Below are positions 9,121 to 17,202 of a DNA stretch of 64,000 nt, in pieces. The notes under the pieces are model-generated. The model had not been told where the DNA came from. It was given only the letters and a program-made list of their open reading frames with translations, and did no database searches. Source of the stretch: Roseivivax sediminis (GTDB lineage: Bacteria > Pseudomonadota > Alphaproteobacteria > Rhodobacterales > Rhodobacteraceae); contig NZ_FOMS01000007.1 of the NCBI RefSeq assembly GCF_900112685.1, forward strand, positions 1-64,000. The letters are read 5' to 3'. The translations under genes were made by a program, and so were the position numbers. Numbering within the stretch: the first letter of the stretch is position 1; the number at the start of each line of letters is the position of its first letter.

Positions 9121-9175
9121 GCGGAAAACCGCCTTGGGCTCGGGGGCTTACGCCCCGGTCTTCACGTCGCCGACG

Positions 9176-9469
9176 TTACGCGTCGGTGTTGGCGGGCTCG
9201 GTCTTGGACAGGACCTGCGCGACGGTGTTCTGCACCACGCGCACCTTCACGCCCTCGGCCAGCTCGACGTCGAGCTCGTTGTTTTCCTTGACCTTCACGA
9301 CCTTGCCGATCAACCCGCCCTGGGTGACCACCTGGTCGCCGCGGCGCAGGCTCTGGACCATCTTCTGATGATCCTTGAGCTTCTTCTGCTGCGGACGGAT
9401 CAGCAGGAAATACATGATCGCGAAGATCAGGATGAGCGGGATGAATTGGGCGATCGCGCTGCCTTCCAT
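9176..9469 (-). CDS. yajC: YajC, preprotein translocase subunit
   Basis: The 97-residue single-span protein has an N-terminal helix (about residues 6-22, QFIPLILIFAIMYFLLI) followed by the highly conserved RPQQKK motif and the LRRGDQVVTQGGLIGKV block. YajC associates with SecDF. It is the first gene of the minus-strand run; the 238 bases between it and the divergent pheS must hold the promoters of both. Confidence 0.97.
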   Translation of the reverse strand: MEGSAIAQFIPLILIFAIMYFLLIRPQQKKLKDHQKMVQSLRRGDQVVTQGGLIGKVVKVKENNELDVELAEGVKVRVVQNTVAQVLSKTEPANTDA

Positions 9470-9707
9470 CGAGGGGCTCCTGTAGCTCTGGGATGCGCGG
9501 GACGAGGGGCGGCCCGCAAAGTTGCGCGGAAACTATGGCGGGGCTGCATCCGATGCAAGCCGATGCCGCCGGCCGCGCCGATCGGCCGCGTCCGGGGCCC
9601 CGGCGCCGCCCCAAGAATGGGGTTTTGTTCGCAGGACCGAGTGAGTAAGAGGTTCGCGCGCGGCGCTCCGGCCCCGCCCCGAATGCGCGACAGAAGGCAG
9701 CCCCAAC

Positions 9708-10709
9708 GTGTCGAAACTTGCAGACATCGTGACAGAGTTCGAAGCCTCGGTCTCCGCCGACATGGACGATCAGGCGCTGAAGCAGCTTCGCGCCGCATAT
9801 CTCGGCCGCAATGGCGCCATCGCCGCCTTCCGTTCCACCGTCGACTTCGCGTCCCTTTCGCCGGAAGAGCGCGCCGCCCTCGGCAAGGAGCTGAACGAGG
9901 CCACCGCGCGGATCGAGGCCGGCATCGCGGCCGCCAAGGACAAGGACGGTCCGACCTCCAATGCCCCGGCCGTGGATTTCGACACCACGCTGCCGCCGAT
10001 GACCAGCGGAATCGGAGCGATCCACCCGATCACCGCCGCGCAGATGGAAATCGAGGACATCTTCCGCGGGATGGGCTTTCGCACCTATAACGGCGAAGAG
10101 GCGGTGACGGAGTTCAAGAACTTCGACGCGCTCAACATCCCCGCCGACCATCCGGCACGCGACATGCAGGATACGTTCTGGCTCGAGAACGGGATGGTGC
10201 TGCGCACGCACACCTCGTCGATGCAGAACGAGGCGATGCGCGATTTCGGCGTGCCGGTGCGCGCCATCTTCCCCGGCCGCTGCTACCGCAACGAGGCCAC
10301 GGACGCGACGCACGAGAACACGTTCTACCAACTCGAAGGGCTTTACATCGACGAGGGCGTGACCGTCGCCAACCTCATCGCGGTGATGAAAGAACTGCTC
10401 GACCAGGTGTTCGGCCGTGACGTGAAGGTGCGCCTGCGCCCCGGCTACTTCCCGTTCGTGGAGCCGGGCTTCGAGCTCGACTTCTGGACCGAGATCAACG
10501 GCAAGTGGCGCTGGCTCGAACTCATGCCCTGCGGGATGGTCCACCGCGAGGTGCTGAAACATGCCGGTGTCGATCCCGACCGCTATTCCGGCTTCGCCTT
10601 CGGGCTGGGTCTGACCCGCCTCGCCATGCTGAAATTCGGGGTGCAGGACGCGCGCCTGTTCAACAAGGGCAGCCTGAGCTTCGCCCGTCAGTTTACCGCG
10701 ACGCTCTGA
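9708..10709 (+). CDS. pheS: Phenylalanyl-tRNA synthetase alpha subunit, divergent type
   Basis: The 333-residue protein carries the class II catalytic core of PheS: motif 2 near GRCYRNEATDATHENTFYQ, the FNFDALNIP-like block NFDALNIPADHPARDM, and motif 3 GFAFGLGLTRLAML. The alanine of GFAFG, which shapes the phenylalanine pocket, is retained. A short N-terminal coiled-coil tRNA-binding region precedes it. The start is a GTG at 9708. Several segments (LRTHTSSMQNEAM, ELDFWTEINGKWRWLEL) differ from the usual alphaproteobacterial PheS as I remember it, and rpmI-rplT are not adjacent. The enzyme function itself is clear. Confidence 0.92.
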   Translation: MSKLADIVTEFEASVSADMDDQALKQLRAAYLGRNGAIAAFRSTVDFASLSPEERAALGKELNEATARIEAGIAAAKDKDGPTSNAPAVDFDTTLPPMTSGIGAIHPITAAQMEIEDIFRGMGFRTYNGEEAVTEFKNFDALNIPADHPARDMQDTFWLENGMVLRTHTSSMQNEAMRDFGVPVRAIFPGRCYRNEATDATHENTFYQLEGLYIDEGVTVANLIAVMKELLDQVFGRDVKVRLRPGYFPFVEPGFELDFWTEINGKWRWLELMPCGMVHREVLKHAGVDPDRYSGFAFGLGLTRLAMLKFGVQDARLFNKGSLSFARQFTATL

Positions 10710-10746
10710 TCCGCCCTTCCGCGCCCCTCGAACCGAACGTGCTGAC

Positions 10747-13140
10747 ATGAAAATCTCGCTCAACTGGATCTCCGATTTCGTCGACGTCTCGGGCATCTCG
10801 CCCGAGGAATTCGGCGACCGGATCACCATCCACACCGCCGAGGTCGACGAGATCGAGGAACAGGTGGTGGAAACCGCCCGCATCGCCGCGGTGCGCGTCA
10901 CCGACGTCACGAAGCTCGATCTGCCGGACCGCCCCGGCCTCACCGCCGTCACGCTGGAGACCGGCGAGGGCCCGGCCCGCACCGTCTGCGGCGCGCCGAA
11001 CGTGCGCGCGGGCATGATCGCGCTCGCCGCCTTCCCCGGCGCCACCCTGTCGATGGGCAAGAGCGTGGAGAGCGGCGAGATCGCCGGCCATCCCTCCGAG
11101 GTCATGCTCTGCTCGGCCAAGGAGCTCGGGCTCTGGGATAACCACGAGATCATCGTGGAGCTGCCCACCTCCGTCGCGCCGGGCACCGGTCTTGCCGACC
11201 TGATCCAGCCGCGCGACACGCTGCTGGAGATCGACAACAAGTCGCTGACCCACCGCCCCGACCTCTGGGGTCAGTACGGTTTCGCGCGCGAGCTGGCCGC
11301 GATCCTGTCGCGCGACCTCGCCCCGCTGCCGGTCAGCGACGCGCTCGACGCCGCCGGGCTGCCGCAGGTGGACATCGCCGTCGACGCGCCCGACGTGGTG
11401 CCGTTCTTCTCGGCCGCCGGGCTGCGGGTGCCGCAGGCGCGCGTCGCGCCGCTGACGATGCGGCATCGGCTCGGCCTCGTGTCCTCGCCCTCGCGCGACA
11501 TCCTCGTGGACGTGTCCAACTACGTCCAGTTCGAGCTCGGCCAGCCCTCGCACTGCTTCGACGCGCGCATCGTTCCGTCGTTGCGCGTGGACCGTGTCGG
11601 TGCCGCGCGGCAGTTCACCTCGCTCGACGACGAGACGCACGAGGTCGCCGCGGAGGACCTGATGATCTTCTCGGGCGACGAGCCGGTTGGTCTTGCCGGT
11701 GTCATCGGCGGCGCCAATTCCCGCATCGCGCCCGACACGCAGGACGTCACGCTGGAATGCGCCAATTTCGACGGCACGCGCATCCGCCGCACCGCCGCGC
11801 GCCTCGGCATCCGCACGGACGCGAGCCAGCGCTACGAGAAGAAGCTTCCTGTCGCTTTCGCCGATCAGGCGCCGGGACGTATCTTCAAGCTTTTGCAGGA
11901 CGCCGTGCCCGAGACCGAGGCGACCGCGCAGCGCACTATCCTGCGCCGGGACGCGACCGAGCCGCGCCGCATCCACGTCGCCGCCGGGGCCATGACCCGC
12001 CGTGCCGGGGCCGACATCCCTGACGCCCAGTCTCAAGGCCTCCTGCGCTCCATCGGCTTCGGCTGCGAGGACGCGCGGGACGGCTACACCGTCACCGTGC
12101 CCGAATTCCGCGGCGAGGCCGACATCACCACCTGGGAGGACCTCTCCGAGGAGGTCATGCGCCTGTTCGGCTATCACAACATCACGCCCGAGATGCCGGG
12201 CCCGCAGATCGGCACGCCGGATTTCAACATCCGCATCCGCGGCCAGCACCGCGCCCGTCGCATCCTGTCGCAAAGCTACGGCTTCGCGGAGGTGAAGACC
12301 TATGGCTGGCACTCGAAGGACTGGCTTTCCAAGCTCGGCTTCGAACGCCGCCATGCGCCGCTGACCATCGTCAACCCGCGCGGCAGCGACACCGCCGACA
12401 TGCGCGACACGCTGATCCCCAACCTGCTGATGGTCGCCAACGAGAACCGGCGCCAGGCGCAGGCCTTCCGCGTCTACGAGATCGGCAAGGTGTTCTGGAT
12501 AGAAGCGGGCGAGAAGGTGGAGTTTAACCGCCTCGCCGGCCTGATGGTGAACCAGCGCAAGAAGGCGAGCGCGCGCGACAGCTTCTTCGAGCTGCGCCGC
12601 GCGCTGGAGGATATCGCCGTCGCCGCCAACCACCCCGGCTTCGACGCCTGGCACATCGCGGCCGAGGACCGGGAGGGGCCGTGGCAGGACGGCTCTGCCG
12701 TGGCGCTGCGGATCGGGGACCGCACCATCGGCACGATGGGGGTGCTGCCACAAAAGCTGGTCAAGACGTGCCTCGACGCGGGCCACGCGATCTGGTTCGA
12801 GATCGACATCGACGAGATGGCCACCGATCTCTATCCCGCGCACCAGCACCGGGCCGACACCCCCTTCCCGGGCTCGCGCCAGGATTTCACCTTCTCCTGG
12901 CCCGTGGCCGAGGGCTACAGCAAGCTTCACGCGGTGCTCGCGGCATACGAGAACCCGCTCCTCGCGGACTGGCGGCTCACGGACGCCTTCCACAAGCCGG
13001 GCGAGGCGAAGGCGAACTACACCTTCTACTTCCACGTCCAGCGCCCGGATCGGACCGTGACGTCCGACGATATCGCGGAATTCCGCGCAGACCTCCTGCG
13101 CTATCTCGAAGAGCGCAAGGTCGAGAGCCTGTCGACCTGA
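10747..13140 (+). CDS. pheT: Phenylalanyl-tRNA synthetase beta subunit, divergent type
   Basis: The 797-residue protein is a full-length PheT: an N-terminal B1 region (MKISLNWISDFVDV), an EMAP-like tRNA-binding insertion carrying TVCGAPNVRAGM near residue 80, the B3/B4 editing domain (NKSLTHRPDLWGQYG and LVDVSNYVQFELGQPSHCFD), the B5 domain, a catalytic-like core (RGSDTADMRDTLIPNLL) and a C-terminal ferredoxin-like anticodon-binding domain starting at the FPGSRQDFTF block. It follows pheS by 37 bases and must form the alpha2-beta2 enzyme with it. Like pheS, its sequence departs from typical alphaproteobacterial PheT. Confidence 0.93.
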   Translation: MKISLNWISDFVDVSGISPEEFGDRITIHTAEVDEIEEQVVETARIAAVRVTDVTKLDLPDRPGLTAVTLETGEGPARTVCGAPNVRAGMIALAAFPGATLSMGKSVESGEIAGHPSEVMLCSAKELGLWDNHEIIVELPTSVAPGTGLADLIQPRDTLLEIDNKSLTHRPDLWGQYGFARELAAILSRDLAPLPVSDALDAAGLPQVDIAVDAPDVVPFFSAAGLRVPQARVAPLTMRHRLGLVSSPSRDILVDVSNYVQFELGQPSHCFDARIVPSLRVDRVGAARQFTSLDDETHEVAAEDLMIFSGDEPVGLAGVIGGANSRIAPDTQDVTLECANFDGTRIRRTAARLGIRTDASQRYEKKLPVAFADQAPGRIFKLLQDAVPETEATAQRTILRRDATEPRRIHVAAGAMTRRAGADIPDAQSQGLLRSIGFGCEDARDGYTVTVPEFRGEADITTWEDLSEEVMRLFGYHNITPEMPGPQIGTPDFNIRIRGQHRARRILSQSYGFAEVKTYGWHSKDWLSKLGFERRHAPLTIVNPRGSDTADMRDTLIPNLLMVANENRRQAQAFRVYEIGKVFWIEAGEKVEFNRLAGLMVNQRKKASARDSFFELRRALEDIAVAANHPGFDAWHIAAEDREGPWQDGSAVALRIGDRTIGTMGVLPQKLVKTCLDAGHAIWFEIDIDEMATDLYPAHQHRADTPFPGSRQDFTFSWPVAEGYSKLHAVLAAYENPLLADWRLTDAFHKPGEAKANYTFYFHVQRPDRTVTSDDIAEFRADLLRYLEERKVESLST

Positions 13141-13246
13141 CACGCGCCTGCCGGCCGCCCCCGCGGGCGACCGGCAGACGGTGTCCGAAACGCCGCGCGG
13201 AGATCGCGGCCCTTTCCCGCCGCGCACCCGCGCCTAACTCCGCCCC

Positions 13247-13876
13247 ATGCGGCCCATTCTGATCCTTCTCGCGGCACTCATGGCCGCCCCGGCGCTTGCG
13301 CAGGACGCCATCGGCCGCGTGAACATCGCCGGCTACAACACGCGCGGCATGTGCACCGGCACGCTGGTGGCGCCGCGCGTGGTGCTGACCGCGGCGCATT
13401 GCGTCCTCGGCCCGGACGGCGCGCGGCGCAACCTGTCGGACATGGTCTTCGTCGCCGGCTGGGACGGCGCGGGCCATGCCGGCGCCACCCGCATCGACGG
13501 CGCCGAGGTTCATCCCGCCGCGACAGACTCGGGCGGCATCGACGTGGCCCACGACCTCGCTCTTCTGCGCCTGTCGCAGCCGTTGGACCTTGCGCCCCTG
13601 CCGCTCGGCACCGCGCCGCCCGAGGGGCCGTTCGCGCTCGCCGGCTACACCCGCACGCGCCCGCACCGGCTGTCGCGCAGCGAAGGCTGCACCGGCACGC
13701 CCGGGCCGGTCTGGCGCATCGGCTGCACCATCGAGCGCGGGCAATCCGGCGGCCCGGTGCTTTTCGGAACGGACGCGCCGCACATCGTTGCGGTGATCTC
13801 CGCCCGAAGCGGGGACGGCGCGCTCGCGGTGCCGGTGGACGGCTGGGTGCGCCGGACACTGGCCCGGCTGCACTGA
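13247..13876 (+). CDS. Secreted trypsin-like serine protease
   Basis: The 209-residue protein has a clear signal peptide (residues 1-19, ending APALAQ-D) and a trypsin-fold domain. The catalytic triad is visible as His51 in LTAAHC, Asp103 in AHDLALLRL and Ser166 in GQSGGP. At about 190 residues the mature domain is compact. No pro-peptide or anchoring segment is seen, so it is probably a free periplasmic or secreted protease. It lies alone between pheT and serS with gaps of 106 and 74 bases. Its substrate is unknown. Confidence 0.85.
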   Translation: MRPILILLAALMAAPALAQDAIGRVNIAGYNTRGMCTGTLVAPRVVLTAAHCVLGPDGARRNLSDMVFVAGWDGAGHAGATRIDGAEVHPAATDSGGIDVAHDLALLRLSQPLDLAPLPLGTAPPEGPFALAGYTRTRPHRLSRSEGCTGTPGPVWRIGCTIERGQSGGPVLFGTDAPHIVAVISARSGDGALAVPVDGWVRRTLARLH

Positions 13877-13950
13877 TCGCGCCCCCTCGCCCCTACACCT
13901 CGCCCCGCCTTTGCGGCATAACGGCGCGGAATCACATGGGAGCCTGAGCG

Positions 13951-15243
13951 ATGCACGACATCCGCGCCATCCGCGACAACCCCGCCGCCTTCGACGCCGC
14001 GCTCAGCCGGGTCGGGGTCGAGGACGCGTCGTCGCCGCTCCTGGCGCTGGACGAGGCGCGGCGCGCGGCCATCCACGAAGCCGAAACCGCGCAGGCCGAG
14101 CAGAACCGCGCCGCCAAAGAGGTCGGCGCCGCCAAGGCCAAGGGCGACGAGGCGGAGTTCGAACGTCTGCGCGCCCTGGTGACCGAGAAGAAGGCCGCGG
14201 TGACCGAGATGCAGGCCCGCGCCCGCGATCTCGACGCGGAACTGACGGACGCGCTGATGCGCCTGCCAAACATGCCGCTGGACGACGTGCCGGACGGCAC
14301 GGACGAAGACGACAACGTGGAGATCCGCCGCTGGGGCACCCCGCGCGACTTCGCCTTCGCCGCCAGGGAGCATTACGACCTTCCGGCCGTCGCGAACGGC
14401 ATGGATTTCGAGACCGCCGCGAAGCTGTCCGGTTCGCGTTTCGTTGTGTTGTCGGGCGCAGTCGCGCGCGTGCACCGCGCTCTGGCACAGTTCATGCTCG
14501 ACACCCACGTTACCGAGAACGGTCTGACGGAGACCTGGACGCCCGTCCTCGTCCGCGACGAGATGATGTACGGCACCGGGCAGCTGCCGAAATTCGGTGA
14601 AGACAGCTACCGCACCCGCGAGGGCTGGTGGCTCGTGCCGACCGCCGAGGTCACGCTGACCAACATCGTCAACGACATGACGGTGGCCGAAAGCTACCTG
14701 CCCCGGCGCTACGTCGCGCACACCCAGTGCTTCCGCTCCGAGGCAGGCAGCGCCGGGCGCGACACCGCCGGGATGCTGCGCCAGCACCAGTTCGAGAAGG
14801 TGGAGATGGTGTCGATCACCCATCCCGACAGCAGCCTTGAGGAACACGGCCGCATGACGCGCTGCGCCGAGGGCATCCTCGAAGCACTGGAGCTGCCCTA
14901 TCGGACCGTGGTGCTGTGCACCGGCGACATGGGCTTCGGCGCGCGCAAGACGCACGACATCGAGGTCTGGCTGCCGGGCCAGAAGACGTACCGGGAGATT
15001 TCCTCGGTCTCGGTCTGCGGCGATTTCCAGGCGCGGCGCATGAACGCGCGAATGAAACCCGAGGACGGCGGCAAACCGGTGTTCCTGCACACGCTTAACG
15101 GCTCCGGCCTCGCTGTCGGGCGCTGCCTGATCGCGGTCCTGGAGAACGGCCAGCAGGAGGACGGATCGGTCGACCTCCCCGCCGCGTTGCACCCGTGGCT
15201 GGGCGGCAAGACCCGGCTGACCGCGGAAGGAGAGCTCGCCTGA
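13951..15243 (+). CDS. serS: Seryl-tRNA synthetase
   Basis: The 430-residue class II synthetase charges tRNA-Ser. The N-terminal long coiled-coil arm (about residues 30-105, rich in Glu, Lys and Ala) binds the tRNA variable arm. Class II motif 2 is [20 protein letters not shown] followed by FEKVEM, and motif 3 is [17 protein letters not shown]. Length is standard. Confidence 0.97.
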   Translation: MHDIRAIRDNPAAFDAALSRVGVEDASSPLLALDEARRAAIHEAETAQAEQNRAAKEVGAAKAKGDEAEFERLRALVTEKKAAVTEMQARARDLDAELTDALMRLPNMPLDDVPDGTDEDDNVEIRRWGTPRDFAFAAREHYDLPAVANGMDFETAAKLSGSRFVVLSGAVARVHRALAQFMLDTHVTENGLTETWTPVLVRDEMMYGTGQLPKFGEDSYRTREGWWLVPTAEVTLTNIVNDMTVAESYLPRRYVAHTQCFRSEAGSAGRDTAGMLRQHQFEKVEMVSITHPDSSLEEHGRMTRCAEGILEALELPYRTVVLCTGDMGFGARKTHDIEVWLPGQKTYREISSVSVCGDFQARRMNARMKPEDGGKPVFLHTLNGSGLAVGRCLIAVLENGQQEDGSVDLPAALHPWLGGKTRLTAEGELA

Positions 15244-15956
15244 CTCCCGAGACCAGCAGAAAGCTCTGGGCCGGCGCGCTGCTTCTTGCCGCGCTGGCCT
15301 TTGCCGCGTCGCCCGTCTTCGCACCCGGATTCAACGGGTTCGAACCGTCGCAATTCCCAAACCCCCAGAGAGATCCCCCTGTTCAGCCCGCCGGCTACGC
15401 CTTCGCGATCTGGGGGCTGATCTATGTCTGGCTGATTCTCGGCGCAGGCTTCGGCCTCCTGAAGCGCGCCGACGACCCCGACTGGGCCGAGATGCGCAAG
15501 CCCATGGTAATGAGCCTCGCCGTCGGTGCGCTCTGGCTGCCGGCGGCGCAGCAATCGGTGGCGCTTGCGACGATCATGATCTGGGTCATGCTGGCGACTG
15601 CGCTGATCGCGCTGACTCGCACCGGCGATACCGACCGCTGGTGGCAGATGTCACCCGTCGCGATCTATGCCGGCTGGCTGACAGCGGCGGCCTGCGTGTC
15701 GATCGGCCTCGTCCTCGCGGGCTACGAACTCCTGCCCGAAACCCCGGCGGCGCTGGTCGCGCTGACCCTCGCGCTCGTCATCTCTGTTACCGTGCAGTAC
15801 CGGCTGCACCGGGCGCCGGAATACGGCATCACGGTGATCTGGGCGCTGGTGGCGGTGATCGTCGCCAATGCCCGTCCCTTCAACGCCGCGGTGGTCGGGC
15901 TTGCCGTGATCGGGATCGCGGCGATCCTCGCCATTCGCGGCACCGATACCGAGTAG
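15240..15956 (+). CDS. TspO/MBR-like membrane protein with a probable CTG start
   Basis: The 238-residue integral membrane protein resembles the tryptophan-rich sensory protein (TspO) family in having [14 protein letters not shown] near residue 51 and several further membrane segments. It appears to start at CTG 15240, which overlaps the serS stop codon as CTGA. A strong GGAAGGAGAG ribosome-binding site stands seven to eight bases upstream. The next upstream alternative, GTG at 15195, lies inside serS and has no such site, and no ATG is available before the first membrane helix. Ligand and role are unknown; TspO proteins bind tetrapyrroles or sterols in other organisms. Confidence 0.7.
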   Translation: MTPETSRKLWAGALLLAALAFAASPVFAPGFNGFEPSQFPNPQRDPPVQPAGYAFAIWGLIYVWLILGAGFGLLKRADDPDWAEMRKPMVMSLAVGALWLPAAQQSVALATIMIWVMLATALIALTRTGDTDRWWQMSPVAIYAGWLTAAACVSIGLVLAGYELLPETPAALVALTLALVISVTVQYRLHRAPEYGITVIWALVAVIVANARPFNAAVVGLAVIGIAAILAIRGTDTE

Positions 15957-15960
15957 CCGC

Positions 15961-16527
15961 ATGGCCGAGACCGAACGCGACAAGATGATCTCGGGCGCGC
16001 TCTACCATCCCGGCGATCCCGGCCTCTCGGACGACCGCAAGCGAGCGCAGTCGCTCATGCGCGATTACAACGCCACGATCTTCGGCGACGACGGGCGCGA
16101 AGAGATCCTGCGTGCGCTCTTGGGCGCCTTGGGCGAGAAGGTGGCGATCCGAGCGCCCGTCTACGTCGATTACGGCTACAATATCCGCATCGGGTCGGGC
16201 GTGTTCGTCAATTACGGCTGCTACCTGCTCGATGCCGGGCCCATCACCATCGGCGACGGCTGCGACATCGGCCCCTACGTGCAGATCCTCACCGCCGATC
16301 ATCCGCGAGATCCCGAGGCCCGCAAGGCCGAGCTGGAGACGACGCGCCCAGTCACGATCGGCCGCGATGTCTGGCTCGGAGCCGGCGCGATCCTGCTCCC
16401 CGGGGTGAGCATCGGGGATGAGGCCATCGTCGGTGCGGGTGCCGTGGTCACCCGCGACGTCGGGCCGGGAACCACCGTAGGCGGCAATCCGGCCCGCCCC
16501 CTTGTTCGGCGCGGCGACGGGCATTAG
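15961..16527 (+). CDS. Maltose O-acetyltransferase-type hexapeptide acetyltransferase
   Basis: The 188-residue protein has an N-terminal Mac region (MISGALYHPGDPGLSDDR) and a left-handed beta-helix built of hexapeptide repeats. It closes with TVGGNPARPLVRR, the typical end of sugar O-acetyltransferases (Maa/NodL/LacA). The catalytic histidine region is TADHPRDPEAR near residue 118. The acetyl acceptor is not predictable. It begins four bases after the TspO-like stop, so the two are probably co-transcribed. Confidence 0.88.
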   Translation: MAETERDKMISGALYHPGDPGLSDDRKRAQSLMRDYNATIFGDDGREEILRALLGALGEKVAIRAPVYVDYGYNIRIGSGVFVNYGCYLLDAGPITIGDGCDIGPYVQILTADHPRDPEARKAELETTRPVTIGRDVWLGAGAILLPGVSIGDEAIVGAGAVVTRDVGPGTTVGGNPARPLVRRGDGH

Positions 16528-16559
16528 TTTCCTGACGAAAGGCTCAGGAGGCACATCCC

Positions 16560-16946
16560 ATGTTCGGCATCCCCGGCCAGGCACCCGTAACGATGACCGA
16601 CGCGGCGGTCCGCCAGATCTCGAAGCTGATGGAAAAGGACGGGCGCTACGGTCTGAAGATCGGCGTCAAGAAGGGCGGCTGCGCGGGCATGGAATATACC
16701 ATGGACTATGTCGACGACGCAGACAGCAACGACGAGGTCGTGGAAAAGGACGGCGCGCGCGTGCTGATCGCGCCGATGGCGCAGATGTTCCTGTTCGGCA
16801 CAGAGATCGACTACGAGACATCGCTGCTCGAATCGGGCTTCAAGTTCCGCAACCCGAACGTGGAAGACGCCTGCGGCTGCGGCGAATCGATCAAGTTCAA
16901 GGACGTGGACGAGCTTCAGACGGAGCGCGACAGCGCACAGGGCTGA
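16560..16946 (+). CDS. sufA: SufA/IscA-type iron-sulfur carrier protein
   Basis: This 128-residue A-type carrier delivers Fe-S clusters to apoproteins. The three invariant cysteines are present: Cys41 in KKGGCAGMEY and Cys105/Cys107 in EDACGCGES. A short C-terminal extension after the CGC motif is seen. The ATG has an AGGAGG site eight bases upstream. It is not next to other suf genes here. Distinguishing SufA, IscA and ErpA needs a phylogeny. Confidence 0.85.
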   Translation: MFGIPGQAPVTMTDAAVRQISKLMEKDGRYGLKIGVKKGGCAGMEYTMDYVDDADSNDEVVEKDGARVLIAPMAQMFLFGTEIDYETSLLESGFKFRNPNVEDACGCGESIKFKDVDELQTERDSAQG

Positions 16947-16975
16947 TCGCGCCGCTATTTGCCGACGCTGCGATT

Positions 16976-17004
16976 AACGCCCGGCCTCGCGCCGGGCGTT
17001 TTTT
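16976..17004 (+). terminator. Rho-independent terminator after the sufA-like gene
   Basis: A perfect 10-bp stem AACGCCCGGC / GCCGGGCGTT with a five-base loop is followed by four more T residues, 30 bases after the stop codon. Confidence 0.9.
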
Positions 17005-17149
17005 CGAATCGCGGGGTTCTCTAGGGTGCTCCTAGGACAAGCTCGATCGGGATGCCTTCACGGAGCAATGGCCGAAGGCCGCTGCTGATCGCCGGCCCGC
17101 CTCAGGACAGGCGCCGCGCTGTTTTGAGCCAAAATATGTCGTGCAAACA

Positions 17150-17182
17150 AAGAAACGCCCCCGCATATCCTGCGGGGGCGTT
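17150..17182 (-). terminator. Rho-independent terminator after the OmpA-type gene
   Basis: On the minus strand a 12-bp stem AACGCCCCCGCA / TGCGGGGGCGTT with a five-base loop is followed by TTTCTTTGTTT. It sits 21 bases beyond the stop of the minus-strand OmpA-type gene and faces the terminator at 16976-17004. The bases between the two hold nothing recognisable. Confidence 0.9.
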
Positions 17183-17202
17183 CAAAACCACCGGGGGCGC
17201 GC

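Noticed and set aside
7315-9291. A plus-strand frame of 658 codons opposite secD
   Set aside because: It is an antisense shadow with no start signal and no recognisable protein pattern.
9708-10709. PheS as an analogue-resistance duplicate
   Set aside because: The pocket alanine in GFAFG is unchanged and no resistance-type neighbour gene is present.
10693-13227. A minus-strand frame of 844 codons opposite pheT
   Set aside because: It is an antisense shadow of a clear tRNA synthetase gene with biased third positions.
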